DNA of 64,000 nucleotides from Mailhella massiliensis (lineage in GTDB: Bacteria; Desulfobacterota; Desulfovibrionia; Desulfovibrionales; Desulfovibrionaceae), in assembly GCF_900155525.1 (NCBI RefSeq), contig NZ_LT706952.1:1066624-1130623 (forward strand), read 5' to 3'. Position 1 is the stretch's first letter. Each line of letters starts with the position of its first letter. Positions 17,126-25,447 of this stretch are shown in pieces. The notes under the pieces are model-generated. The model was not told where the DNA came from. It worked only from the letters and a program-made list of their open reading frames with translations, and did no database searches. The position numbers and the translations under genes are program-made.

Positions 17126-18469
17126 ATGGAAGAATTCTCCCGTTTTATCAAAGTGCTGGACGGATATGTCTGGGGACCCGTCATGATGGCCCTCATTCTC
17201 GGCACGGGTCTCTACCTCACCTTCGGCCTGAAATTCCTTCCTTGGACGCGTCTCGGCGCAGGCTTCCGCCTCATGTGGAAGGGCCGCACCAAGAATGAAG
17301 GCGTTCACGGAGAACTTTCCCCCTTCCAGGCGCTGATGACGGCCCTTGCCGCCACCGTGGGCGTGGGGAACATCGCAGGCGTGGCCACGGCCATTTTCAC
17401 CGGCGGTCCGGGAGCGCTGTTCTGGATGTGGTGCACCGCCATGGTGGGCATGGCCACCAAGTACGCGGAAACCGTGCTCGCCCAGAAATACCGCGAAGTC
17501 ACCCCCGGCGGCCATGTGGTGGGCGGCCCCATGTACTACATTAAAAACGGTCTGGGCAGAAAATGGGCATGGCTCGGTACGCTCTTCGCCCTTTTCGGCG
17601 GCATCTGCGGCTTCGGCATCGGCAACATGACGCAGTCCCATTCCATCGCGGACGCGCTGCACGCCTCCTTCGGCGTTCCGCCCGCCGTTTCGGCGGTACT
17701 TCTGTTCATCCTCATCGCCGTGGTCATTCTCGGCGGCGTTTCGCGCATAGGATCGGTATCCGGCAGGCTCGTACCCTTCATGTCCCTCATCTACATCGCC
17801 TGCTCGCTCATCGTCATCATCATCCACATCGACAAGGTGCCCGGCGTGTTCGCCACCATTTTCCACGACGCCTTCACCGGCAGCGCCGCAGCGGGCGGCT
17901 TTGCGGGGTCCACCGTCATGCTCGCCCTTCAGATGGGCGTGGCCCGCGGCATCTTCTCCAACGAGGCGGGCCTCGGCTCCGCAGCCATGGCCCACGCCAC
18001 CGCCACCACCGACGACCATGTGGCCATGGGCTATGTGGGGATGCTCGGCCCCTTCATCGACACCATCATCATCTGCACCATGACGGGACTCGCCATTCTC
18101 TGTTCCGGCCTCTGGTCGGCGGAAAGCGCTCTTTCCGGCGCCCCCCTCACCGCGGCGGCCTTCGAATCCGCCCTGCCCGGCGCAGGCTCGGCCCTGGTCT
18201 CTCTCTGCCTCGCCATGTTCGCCTTCACCACCATCCTCGGCTGGTGCGTGTATTCCGAACGCTGCTGGATCTACCTTTTCGGCGACAGGGCGCTCAAGCC
18301 CTTCCGCATCATCTTCGTATGCGTGGTCCCCGTGGGCGCGCTCATGACGCTCGATCTCGTATGGGACATTGCCGACGTGCTCAATGCGCTCATGGCCGTG
18401 CCCAACCTCATCGGCCTTCTGCTGCTCAGTCCCGTCATCTTCAAACTTTCTCACGAATACGACAGGTAG
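17126..18469 (+). CDS. Alanine/glycine:cation symporter (AGCS family)
   Basis: The 447-residue membrane protein matches sodium:alanine symporters (AgcS/DagA type). Visible family marks are FQALMTALAATVGVGNIAGVATAI, GGPGALFWMWCTAMVGMATKYAET, and GVARGIFSNEAGLGSAAMAHA. It imports alanine or glycine with sodium across the inner membrane. ATG 17126 is chosen because GAGGAG stands 8 nt upstream and the next residues (EEFSRFIKVLDGYVWGP) begin like family N-termini; the open frame extends 110 codons further upstream but that part is not family-like. It may feed amino acids to fermentation or nitrogen metabolism. Confidence 0.93.
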   Translation: MEEFSRFIKVLDGYVWGPVMMALILGTGLYLTFGLKFLPWTRLGAGFRLMWKGRTKNEGVHGELSPFQALMTALAATVGVGNIAGVATAIFTGGPGALFWMWCTAMVGMATKYAETVLAQKYREVTPGGHVVGGPMYYIKNGLGRKWAWLGTLFALFGGICGFGIGNMTQSHSIADALHASFGVPPAVSAVLLFILIAVVILGGVSRIGSVSGRLVPFMSLIYIACSLIVIIIHIDKVPGVFATIFHDAFTGSAAAGGFAGSTVMLALQMGVARGIFSNEAGLGSAAMAHATATTDDHVAMGYVGMLGPFIDTIIICTMTGLAILCSGLWSAESALSGAPLTAAAFESALPGAGSALVSLCLAMFAFTTILGWCVYSERCWIYLFGDRALKPFRIIFVCVVPVGALMTLDLVWDIADVLNALMAVPNLIGLLLLSPVIFKLSHEYDR

Positions 18470-18504
18470 CGCGGCTCTCGCGGACTCCCGAAACCCTGTT
18501 CTGC

Positions 18505-18528
18505 GGAGGCGGCCCGAAGGCCGCCTCC
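18505..18528 (+). other. Hairpin after the symporter gene
   Basis: A perfect 10-bp GC stem (GGAGGCGGCC/GGCCGCCTCC) with a CGAA tetraloop lies 36 nt beyond the symporter stop. It has no T tract, so it may be a Rho-aided terminator or an mRNA 3' protector. Confidence 0.5.
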
Positions 18529-18647
18529 TGCATGTGCCGGGGCCTCCCCGGACTTGCCCTTCCCTCCCGGGAAGGATACTTCGGAACAAACGCAAACCCT
18601 TCCGGCCCGGAAGACGGCAACCGGAATGTCCGCCCCGAGAGTAGCCC

Positions 18648-19337
18648 ATGCCCCGTATTCTGCTTCATGTCTGCTGCGGCCCGTGCTCGCTCATGCCCAT
18701 CGTGCACCTGCGCGACGAGGGCTTCGAGCCTGCGGCCTTTTTCTTCAATCCCAACATCCACCCTGCGGAGGAATGGAAAAAACGACGCGACGCCATGCGC
18801 GAAGTATCGGAAAAGCTCAACGTCCCGCTGCTGGAGGAGGGGGAGGCCGCAAACCCGGGACTCTGGGTGCGCGGCCTTCACGGCGTCACGGAGGAAGGAA
18901 AACGCTGCGCGCTCTGCTACCGGCCGCGCATGGAGCGCACCGCCGCCCTTGCCGCGGAAAAAGGCTTCGACGCTTTTACCACCAGCCTGCTCTATTCCCG
19001 CTATCAGCACCATGAAAGCATCGTTGCCGAGGCCGAAAGGGCGGCCGCTCTTGCCGGAGCAGCCTTTCTGTACCGCGATTTCCGCCCCTGGTGGTGGGAC
19101 GGCATCAATCTTTCCAGGGAACTCGGCATCTACCGGCAGAAATGGTGCGGCTGCATTCTGAGCATGAAGGAAGCCCTCCGGCAGAAAAAGGAAGCCGAAG
19201 CCCGCAGGGCCGCGCAAAAGGCGGAAAACGCCGCGCGCCTCGCCAGAGAAGCGGAGGAACGCAGAAAAAGAAAGGAAGCCTTCGCGGAAAAGAAGGCGAA
19301 AAAACGCGCCCGGCGCGCACAGGACGTTCAGGCATGA
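18648..19337 (+). CDS. queH: Epoxyqueuosine reductase QueH
   Basis: The 229-residue protein matches QueH (formerly DUF208), the non-QueG enzyme that reduces epoxyqueuosine to queuosine in tRNA. Its metal-binding Cys sets are visible: HVCCGPCS at the N-terminus, RCALCYRPRM around residue 88, and the late KWCGC. The core ends near residue 170. The last 55-60 residues form a highly charged Ala/Glu/Lys/Arg helix (QKKEAEARRAAQKAEN and onward) that is not part of the catalytic core and might aid tRNA binding. Start at ATG 18648, with only a weak GAGAG site. A strong terminator begins at its stop. Confidence 0.9.
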   Translation: MPRILLHVCCGPCSLMPIVHLRDEGFEPAAFFFNPNIHPAEEWKKRRDAMREVSEKLNVPLLEEGEAANPGLWVRGLHGVTEEGKRCALCYRPRMERTAALAAEKGFDAFTTSLLYSRYQHHESIVAEAERAAALAGAAFLYRDFRPWWWDGINLSRELGIYRQKWCGCILSMKEALRQKKEAEARRAAQKAENAARLAREAEERRKRKEAFAEKKAKKRARRAQDVQA

Positions 19338-19371
19338 AAAAGGCCCCGGTTCAGAACCGGGGCCTTTTCTT
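19337..19371. terminator. Bidirectional terminator between queH and the ACT-domain gene
   Basis: AAAAAGGCCCCGGTT/AACCGGGGCCTTTT hairpin with short loop; T runs on both strands serve both convergent genes. Confidence 0.85.
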
Positions 19372-19381
19372 CAGAAAAAAA

Positions 19382-19810
19382 CTACCCGCCTATATCTTCC
19401 GGGCCGAGTACGCGGATACCGTGCTCAAGAAGCGTCTTTACCGCCTCATCCGTACGGTCGAAACGGAAAATGATGGTGGCCCTTGTGGATTCCTGCTGCG
19501 TGTAGGCATAGAGATATTCCACATTGATGCCCTGCCCGGAAAGGACCCCGAGCACCCGTCCCAGCCCGCCGGGCCTGTCGGCCACGTCCACGGCCACCAC
19601 GGGAGTGGAGCCCACGGTGAAACCGGCCTTGACGAGGGCCTCGCGCGCCTTGCGCGTATCGTCGGCCATAAGGCGCAATACCCCGAAGTCCGTGGTGTCC
19701 GAAAGGGACAGCGCACGGATGTTGACGTCGGCTTCCTCAAGGACGCGGGTCACGTCGCCGAGCTGCCCCGACCTGTTCTCCACGAACACGGAAATCTGTT
19801 CAACGGTCAT
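19382..19810 (-). CDS. Tandem ACT-domain protein
   Basis: The 142-residue product consists of two ACT domains and nothing else: the first starts at QISVFVENRSGQLGDVTRVLEEADVNIRAL, the second at VVAVDVADRPGGLGRVLGVLSGQGINVEYLYAY. ACT domains bind amino acids; free-standing pairs of this type often act as sensors or partners of amino-acid enzymes such as phenylacetate-CoA ligase or acetolactate synthase, and are common in Desulfovibrionaceae. The conserved Gly in RSGQLGD and RPGGLGR marks the ligand loops. It lies 19 nt after tatA and is probably co-transcribed with it. The ligand is unknown. Confidence 0.88.
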   Translation of the reverse strand: MTVEQISVFVENRSGQLGDVTRVLEEADVNIRALSLSDTTDFGVLRLMADDTRKAREALVKAGFTVGSTPVVAVDVADRPGGLGRVLGVLSGQGINVEYLYAYTQQESTRATIIFRFDRTDEAVKTLLEHGIRVLGPEDIGG

Positions 19811-19829
19811 GGGAAATCCCGGCGCAGGC

Positions 19830-20027
19830 TTACGCCTTCTTGTCTTCGTCGCTCTTGATCTTGTCCTTGGGGGTGATGTCTATTTCATCAGGCTCGGACG
19901 ATGCCTGACGGAAATTGCGGATGGCGCGGCCGAGACCGGAGCCGATTTCCGGCAGACGTTTCGCGCCGAATATCACCAGCACGAGCACGAGGATGACGAG
20001 AAGTTCCTGCATTCCTATACCAAACAT
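19830..20027 (-). CDS. tatA: Sec-independent protein translocase TatA/E subunit
   Basis: The 65-residue protein has the whole TatA plan: a short N-terminal membrane helix ([17 protein letters not shown]), the [19 protein letters not shown] amphipathic helix with the conserved FGAKRLPE hinge, and an acidic/basic tail. It forms the pore component of twin-arginine export for folded, cofactor-containing periplasmic enzymes. ATG 20027 is the right start because GGAGG is 6 nt upstream; an upstream in-frame extension of 21 codons is basic and not family-like. tatB and tatC are not in this window, so the pathway genes are split. Confidence 0.93.
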   Translation of the reverse strand: MFGIGMQELLVILVLVLVIFGAKRLPEIGSGLGRAIRNFRQASSEPDEIDITPKDKIKSDEDKKA

Positions 20028-20067
20028 GGCAAACCTCCGGGGTCTTTCTCTCCAAGTTCGTTCATAC

Positions 20068-20097
20068 CCTATACGGGAGGGACAGGGCAAAGGTCAA
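20068..20097 (-). promoter_or_regulatory. Sigma-70 promoter of tatA-ACT
   Basis: On the minus strand TTGACC (20097-20092), an 18-nt spacer, TATAGG (20073-20068). The predicted leader is about 35 nt. Confidence 0.6.
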
Positions 20098-20141
20098 GCG
20101 CTTCACCCCGTACGGAAAGCCCGCCGGGCCCGTTTTCAGGA

Positions 20142-20170
20142 TTGCCTGAAATCGCGTCCGGCCTTATAGT
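20142..20170 (+). promoter_or_regulatory. Sigma-70 promoter of the 20192-21633 gene pair
   Basis: TTGCCT (20142-20147), 17 nt, TATAGT (20165-20170), placing the start about 15 nt before the ATG at 20192. Confidence 0.6.
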
Positions 20171-20191
20171 GGAAAAAGGAGCGACAACCAT

Positions 20192-20953
20192 ATGGAAACA
20201 CTACTTCTTGCCCTGCCCTATCTTCATGCCGAGCTTATGCCGGATTCTGCGCGCTGCCGCACGCTCTGGCCCGGTCTGCCCCGCAGGCCGGAAAACGCCT
20301 GGGAACCGGCTCTGCCGTTTTCCGGCTCCATGGCCGCCGCCTGCCTTGCCGATTATGAACGCGCCTGCCGGGACGGCGCGAGCGGTTCCCCCGTGCTGAC
20401 TCTGGGTGCGGAAGGCGCCCCGGCCGACCTTTCTCCGGCGGAACGCCGCGCACTGAACGAAATGGCGGGGCTTCCCGCGGAAAAAGAGGAAGCACCTCTG
20501 CGCCATACCGCGCAGCAGATTCTGCTGCTGCTCTGGCTTCAGGAAAAACAGGCGCTGGACATGGCCGCGCTGGAAAACAGCATAGGCGCGGCGCGCATGA
20601 ATCTGGCCGGGCTCATCTCCGGCCGCACCAGAACGGCGGAACCGTCCGCCATGCCTTCGGAAAGAGACCTGCCGGACTGGAGAAAGGCGCTTTTCGCGGC
20701 GCTTGCCTTCGTGCAGGACATGCCCGAGTCCACGGCCTTCACGGTGGCAAGCGCCGCCATGGCCGCAGCCCTTGCCGATACGGAAGCCCCCCGGGAGAAT
20801 ACGCCCTCCGGCGGCAAGGCCCTGAGCTTCAGGGTTTCCGAGCTTGCCGCACTCTGCGGCCGCAACGAATGCGCCCGCCTGAAACGCGAACTCGACCCCG
20901 GGCAATGGAACCGCACCCTTACCTTTTTTCTGCCTGAAGACACCGTAAGATAG
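20192..20953 (+). CDS. Hypothetical protein (253 aa, Ala/Leu/Glu-rich, soluble)
   Basis: I do not recognise a family. The 253-residue product has no signal peptide or membrane helix. It begins METLLLALPYLHAELMPDSAR, has a Leu-rich helix near residue 110 (QQILLLLWLQEKQALDMAALE), and ends with FRVSELAALCGRNECARLKRELDP. Composition suggests an all-helical cytoplasmic protein. Codon use and GC match the neighbours, and a good promoter and ribosome site (AAAGGAG) precede it, so it is a real gene. It is 2 nt from the HAD hydrolase gene and surely co-transcribed, which hints at a shared role. Lineage-restricted conservation is likely but untested. Confidence 0.75.
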   Translation: METLLLALPYLHAELMPDSARCRTLWPGLPRRPENAWEPALPFSGSMAAACLADYERACRDGASGSPVLTLGAEGAPADLSPAERRALNEMAGLPAEKEEAPLRHTAQQILLLLWLQEKQALDMAALENSIGAARMNLAGLISGRTRTAEPSAMPSERDLPDWRKALFAALAFVQDMPESTAFTVASAAMAAALADTEAPRENTPSGGKALSFRVSELAALCGRNECARLKRELDPGQWNRTLTFFLPEDTVR

Positions 20954-20955
20954 CC

Positions 20956-21633
20956 ATGTCCCATCTCTGCGCCACCGACCTTGCGGGCCGGATCTCCGAA
21001 CAATGCGGCGGTCTGCCCCTCGGCATCATTTTCGACTGCGACGGCGTCGTCATCGACTCGCGCGAAGCCAACATCGCCTACTACAACTACCTGCGCGACT
21101 ACCTCGGCCTGCCCAGACTCACGAAAGAGCAGGAGGACTTCGTTCAGGCCGCCACCGTGCATCAGGCCATGGACGCCATGTTTCCGAGGCCGCTCCAGCC
21201 GCTTCTGCGCGACGCGGCAAGGCGCATTTCCTATGTACGCGACATCATGCCCCGCATCACCTGCTATCCGGGGCTGCACGACGTGCTCGACTTCTGCCGG
21301 GAAAGGGGCGTCCGGCTCGCCATGAACACCAACCGCACCGACGGCATGGACATGCTTCTGGACAACTGCCGCCTGCACGGCTACTTCGACCCCATCGTTC
21401 TGGCAAGTCACGTCGCCCGCCCCAAACCCGCTCCCGACGGGGCGCTGCTCATCATGAAGACATGGAACATTCCGGCCGCCCGACTGCTCTTCATCGGCGA
21501 CAGCACCTCCGACAAGGGCGCTGCGGAAGGGGCCGGCATTCCCTTCCTCTCCTTCCAGACCGAGGGGCTTTCCCCCGTCTCGACGAAGGATTTCCCCACG
21601 CTTCTCCAGGCGCTGAAAAGCCTTCCCCTGTAA
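20956..21633 (+). CDS. HAD-family hydrolase (phosphoglycolate-phosphatase-like)
   Basis: The 225-residue protein has the four HAD motifs: IIFDCDGVVID (nucleophile Asp and acid/base Asp), AMNTNRTDG (motif II Thr), ARPKPAPDGALL (Lys of motif III) and LLFIGDSTSDKGAAEGAG (acidic motif IV). The alpha-helical cap after the first motif resembles Gph/PpaX phosphatases. It likely removes phosphate from a small metabolite in the cytoplasm; the substrate is not evident. It follows the hypothetical gene by 2 nt and is last in that unit before dksA. Confidence 0.9.
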   Translation: MSHLCATDLAGRISEQCGGLPLGIIFDCDGVVIDSREANIAYYNYLRDYLGLPRLTKEQEDFVQAATVHQAMDAMFPRPLQPLLRDAARRISYVRDIMPRITCYPGLHDVLDFCRERGVRLAMNTNRTDGMDMLLDNCRLHGYFDPIVLASHVARPKPAPDGALLIMKTWNIPAARLLFIGDSTSDKGAAEGAGIPFLSFQTEGLSPVSTKDFPTLLQALKSLPL

Positions 21634-21718
21634 CACTTCGCCGCTTTACAACGATACCTTTATGGTTTAAACAACGGAAATTCAAACGGCAGGGCGCAAC
21701 TGCCTGCCAGGAGGAACC

Positions 21719-22081
21719 TTGACCCCTGAAGATCTGGAATATTTCCGCAACCTTCTCAACCAGATGCTCGTTGAGGCCCAGCGCAACGGCGATTCCACTC
21801 TGGAAGAAATGACGGACAGCCATTCATCGTATGCGGACCCTTCCGACCGTGCCACCGCCGAGTCGGACCGTTCCTTCACGCTGCGCATACGCGACCGCGA
21901 ACGCAAGCTCATCACCAAGATACAGGATGCGCTCAAGCGCATGGACGACGGTGAATACGGCATCTGCGAAGAGTGCGGCGAGGATATCAGCCTCGCACGA
22001 CTCAAGGCGCGTCCCGTCACCACGCTCTGTGTTTCCTGCAAGGCCCGTCAGGAAGAAGGCGAAAAGATACAGGGCAGTTGA
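21719..22081 (+). CDS. dksA: DksA/TraR-family zinc-finger transcription factor
   Basis: The 120-residue protein has the DksA layout: coiled-coil with the tip motif DPSDRA (equivalent to the DxxDxA residues needed for RNA polymerase action), then a C4 zinc finger CEECGEDI...CVSCKA and the DGEYGICEECGE consensus. It acts in the RNA polymerase secondary channel, usually with ppGpp, to adjust rRNA and amino-acid promoters. The start is a TTG at 21719 with CAGGAGG 4 nt before it; no ATG fits. The rare start may keep its level low. A short gap leads to rqcH. Confidence 0.92.
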   Translation: MTPEDLEYFRNLLNQMLVEAQRNGDSTLEEMTDSHSSYADPSDRATAESDRSFTLRIRDRERKLITKIQDALKRMDDGEYGICEECGEDISLARLKARPVTTLCVSCKARQEEGEKIQGS

Positions 22082-22102
22082 GTCCCTGTCTTCCATGCCG
22101 CC

Positions 22103-23659
22103 ATGGATGCCCACCTTTTCCGCCGTTTCTGCGAGGCGCTCATTCCCCGCATCATGGGTGCGCGCATGGAAAAAATCCATGCGCCCGGTCCCCATGTCAC
22201 GGTATTCACCCTGTACGGAGGCGACGGACGCGAAGGGAAACGTCACCTTGTTCTGAAGGCCGACCGCAAAGCCCCCCTTCTGTTCGTCGCCGCACACCGC
22301 GTTCCCGTCAACGCCGAGCCTCCGGCCTTCGTCATGCGCCTGCGCAAGTATCTTTCCGGCAGGCGCATCATTCACGCCGTCTGCGCATGGCCCGAACGCA
22401 GGCTCTTTCTCGGCCTTGCCGGAGAACCCGAAGTCTGGCTTCTGCTCGACCTGCGCGAAGGTCCCTCCCTGCTTTTCGAAGCCCCCTCCCTCCCCGAAGA
22501 CATCTCCTGGCCCGACGCGGACGTTCTCGCCCTTCCTCCCGAACGGTGGAAGGAATACCCCGTGCTTACTCCCGCCCTGCGCCGCAGCCTCGCCGGGCTC
22601 GACCCGCTGGACGCGGGCGCTCTGCTCATGGATCTTGAAGCGGGCGGAGGCGACGTTTTTCTCTATGAAGGCGAGGGCGGGCGCTGCGAAGCCTCGGCCT
22701 GGCCGCTTTCTCAAAAGCAGCTTGCCTCCATGGGCGGAACATGGAAGGAACATGTGCTGGAAGACCCGCTGGAGGCGCTGGCCCGCGCGGGAGAAACGCT
22801 GGTCTATGAACAGCTTGCCCGGCAGGCCAGAGAAAACGCGGCGCGGCCCTTCGCCGCCGAAGTGACACGCCTCAAAAAGCTTCTCGACAAGCTGGACGGG
22901 GAGGAAAAGCGCCTTCTCGCCATGCGTGAAAAGCAGCAGGACGCCCTTCTGCTGCAAAGCCAGCTCTACCGCTTTTCCCCGGAAGAAAAGGCCGAATCCG
23001 TCATTCTGGACGGCCCGGAAGGCCCCGTATCGCTCCGGCTCGACAAAAGGCTCACCGTGCGTGAGAACATGGCCGAGCTCTTTCATCAGGCCGGGCGCGG
23101 ACGCCGCGGGCTGGAACATCTGGAAAGGCGACGGGCCGAAGTACGGGAACAGAAGGAACGGGCCGAATCCGCCATGCTCCGCACCCTCGCTTCCGTCACC
23201 GGCGCAGGAGCCGCGCCCTCCCGCGCCAAAACGGGTACGGAGAAAAAGCCCTCCGCCCTGCCCGGAGATCTGCCCAGGCAGGTGCAGGCCTTCCGCAGCA
23301 GCGACGGTTTTCTCATTCTCCGGGGAAGAGACACCAGGGGCAACGCCCTTGCGCTCAAGCTCGCCGCTCCCCACGACTACTGGCTGCATACGGCCGACGG
23401 CCCGAGCGCCCACGTCATCATCCGCCGCGACCATGCGGGACAGGAGGTGCCGGAAAGAACGCTCCATGAAGCGGGCGTGCTCGCGGCGCTCAAAAGCTGG
23501 CAGAAAGACCAGGAAAACGCCGACATCCAGTATTCCCTGGCCAAATATATCCATCCCATGAAAAAGGCCGCTCCCGGCATGGTGCGCATCGACCGCAGCG
23601 AGGGTGCGTTCCGCGTCCGGCTGGACGCCGGACTCGAGGCGCGGCTGGAAAAGAACTGA
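22103..23659 (+). CDS. rqcH: NFACT/RqcH-family ribosome rescue factor
   Basis: The 518-residue protein has an N-terminal NFACT-N domain (MDAHLFRRFCEALIPRIMGARMEKI ... FVMRLRKYLSGRRI), a coiled-coil centre (about residues 250-350) and the C-terminal NFACT-R domain (FLILRGRDTRGNALALKLAAPHDYWLHTADGPSAHVII), with IQYSLAKYIHPMKKAAPGMV near the end. The family binds obstructed 50S subunits and adds Ala tails to stalled chains. In the N-domain the Asp-Arg pair known to matter in Bacillus RqcH appears here as Glu-Arg (CAWPERRLFLGL); by eye alignment, so tentative. The older annotation as fibronectin-binding protein is not supported by a signal peptide. Confidence 0.87.
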   Translation: MDAHLFRRFCEALIPRIMGARMEKIHAPGPHVTVFTLYGGDGREGKRHLVLKADRKAPLLFVAAHRVPVNAEPPAFVMRLRKYLSGRRIIHAVCAWPERRLFLGLAGEPEVWLLLDLREGPSLLFEAPSLPEDISWPDADVLALPPERWKEYPVLTPALRRSLAGLDPLDAGALLMDLEAGGGDVFLYEGEGGRCEASAWPLSQKQLASMGGTWKEHVLEDPLEALARAGETLVYEQLARQARENAARPFAAEVTRLKKLLDKLDGEEKRLLAMREKQQDALLLQSQLYRFSPEEKAESVILDGPEGPVSLRLDKRLTVRENMAELFHQAGRGRRGLEHLERRRAEVREQKERAESAMLRTLASVTGAGAAPSRAKTGTEKKPSALPGDLPRQVQAFRSSDGFLILRGRDTRGNALALKLAAPHDYWLHTADGPSAHVIIRRDHAGQEVPERTLHEAGVLAALKSWQKDQENADIQYSLAKYIHPMKKAAPGMVRIDRSEGAFRVRLDAGLEARLEKN

Positions 23660-23688
23660 CGCGGCCGCATACGGCCGGAGGATACGCC

Positions 23689-24828
23689 ATGCACGACAAC
23701 ATGCAGAGCTTTGAAGCCCGCGCCTTTCTTCTTCTCCTTGCGGCATCCTCCGTGCTTTTCGGATGGCTTCTTCTGCCGTTCTTCGACGTGCTGTTCTGGT
23801 CCGTGGTCATCGCGGTGCTCTTTTCGCCGGTTCATGTACGCCTGCGCGACAGATACGGCATGAAGCCGAACCTCGCATCGCTGCTCACCGTGCTGCTGTG
23901 CCTTTTCATCATCATTCTGCCGCTCGCCTGGCTGCTCTATTCCTGCGTGGCGGAAGGCGTCGCCCTGTACGACAGGCTCTCCTCGGGAACGGCCTCTCTG
24001 GTGGACGCGGTGGACCGCCTGAAGGAACATTTCCCCGAGGCTCAGGCATGGCTTGCACAGTACGGCTATACGCCGGAGCAGATCAAGGCCGCGTTGAGCA
24101 GGACGGCCCTTTCCATGGGCAGCCTCATCGCCAGAAACACCATGGCCCTCGGCGGCAGCGCGGCGCAGCTTCTCACCAACCTCGCGCTGGTGCTGTACAT
24201 CTCCTTCTTCCTTGTGCGGGACGGCGGACGCATACGCGAGCTGCTCATACGCGCCCTGCCCTTCGGCGATCACCGGGAAGAGCGGCTGTTCTCCAAGTTC
24301 GCCGGCGTCATGCGCGCCACGGTGAAGGGGAGCCTGCTCGTGGCCATGGCTCAGGGCGCGCTCGGCGGGCTCATGTTCTGGATTCTCGACATACGCGCCG
24401 CCGTGCTGTGGGGCGTGGTGATGACCATACTTTCCCTCATCCCGGTGGTGGGGTCCGCGCTCATCTGGCTGCCCACGGCCCTGTATCTCATCGCCGTAGG
24501 CCACTACTGGGAAGGCGGACTGCTCATCGCCTACGGCGCATGTGTCATCGGACTCGCGGACAATCTTCTCCGGCCTCTTCTTGTAGGGCGCGACACCAAA
24601 CTGCCCGACTTTCTCGTGCTGCTTTCCACCCTGGGCGGCTTCATGCTCTTCGGCATGGACGGCTTCGTCACCGGCCCCACCCTTGCCGTGCTCTTCGTCA
24701 CCGTGTGGCAGATATTCATGGAAGAGTGCGAAAGCGGCATGTACGGAACATGCCTCGACTCCGTGCGCCGGCCCTCCCTGGAAACGACAGAGACCGGAAA
24801 AAACACGGCGCCGAAGAAGGGCGACTGA
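23689..24828 (+). CDS. AI-2E-family (PerM/TqsA-like) membrane permease
   Basis: The 379-residue inner-membrane protein shows the AI-2E family pattern: an N-terminal helical pair (LLLAASSVLFGWLLLPFFDVLFWSVVIAVLF), a soluble helical stretch, then ALGGLMFWILDIRAAVLWGVVMTILSLIPVVGSALIWLP with the conserved PxxG motif, and LADNLLRPLLVG. Members transport diverse small solutes or sodium ions; quorum-signal transport is proven for only a few, so the family name should not be read as function. CGGAGGAT precedes the ATG. It is convergent with pncC with only 3 nt between stops. Confidence 0.9.
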   Translation: MHDNMQSFEARAFLLLLAASSVLFGWLLLPFFDVLFWSVVIAVLFSPVHVRLRDRYGMKPNLASLLTVLLCLFIIILPLAWLLYSCVAEGVALYDRLSSGTASLVDAVDRLKEHFPEAQAWLAQYGYTPEQIKAALSRTALSMGSLIARNTMALGGSAAQLLTNLALVLYISFFLVRDGGRIRELLIRALPFGDHREERLFSKFAGVMRATVKGSLLVAMAQGALGGLMFWILDIRAAVLWGVVMTILSLIPVVGSALIWLPTALYLIAVGHYWEGGLLIAYGACVIGLADNLLRPLLVGRDTKLPDFLVLLSTLGGFMLFGMDGFVTGPTLAVLFVTVWQIFMEECESGMYGTCLDSVRRPSLETTETGKNTAPKKGD

Positions 24829-24831
24829 TTC

Positions 24832-25320
24832 TCAGGCTTCCTCCAGCCATGCCGCAAGGCCGCTCACGGCCGCCCTTGCAGCCTGCACGCGCACCTCGTC
24901 GCGGCTGCCGGAAAAATGGAAAAGCCGTGCGCGGCTTTCACCCTTGAGGGCCCAGCCTATCCATACCGTACCTACGGGCTTTTCCGCGCTGCCGCCCCCC
25001 GGCCCGGCCACGCCGCTGATGCTCATGGCCGCATCCGCGCCCACGGCCGCACATACGCCGAGAGCCATGGAACGCACCACGGCTTCACTTACCGCGCCCA
25101 CCGAAGCGAGATCCTCTTCCCTTACCTGCAGAAGGCCCTGCTTCACGCTGTTGGCGTAGGAGATGACGCCGCCCAGATACCAGTCGGACGAACCGGGCAC
25201 GGCCGTGAGCATGGCTCCCACCAGACCACCGGTACAGGATTCCGCGCTCGCGCAGACAAGGCCGCGCCTTTTCAGCGCCTGCGCCAGCGACAGAACCAGA
25301 ACGTCGTTTTCCTCAAACAT
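24832..25320 (-). CDS. pncC: Nicotinamide-nucleotide amidohydrolase (CinA C-terminal domain type)
   Basis: The 162-residue protein is a stand-alone CinA-C domain. Typical features are LVCASAESCTGGLVGAMLTAVPGSSDWYLGGVISY, with the catalytic Ser/Lys region, and AMSISGVAGPGGGSAEKPVGTVWIGW. It deamidates NMN to nicotinate mononucleotide in NAD recycling. ATG 25320 has AGGAGC 7 nt upstream; a 51-codon upstream extension in the same frame is not family-like. It is encoded between glk and the AI-2E permease gene. Confidence 0.92.
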   Translation of the reverse strand: MFEENDVLVLSLAQALKRRGLVCASAESCTGGLVGAMLTAVPGSSDWYLGGVISYANSVKQGLLQVREEDLASVGAVSEAVVRSMALGVCAAVGADAAMSISGVAGPGGGSAEKPVGTVWIGWALKGESRARLFHFSGSRDEVRVQAARAAVSGLAAWLEEA

Positions 25321-25447
25321 GAACCTGCTCCTTTTCCGCCCTTTCACGGCGGAAGCTTGAAAAAGGCCGGAAGAGCCTTCCGCGGAACCTTTGCCCGACG
25401 GACGGCATTCCGACCGGATACCTGCGAAACGCCCGTACCGGGAGCTG

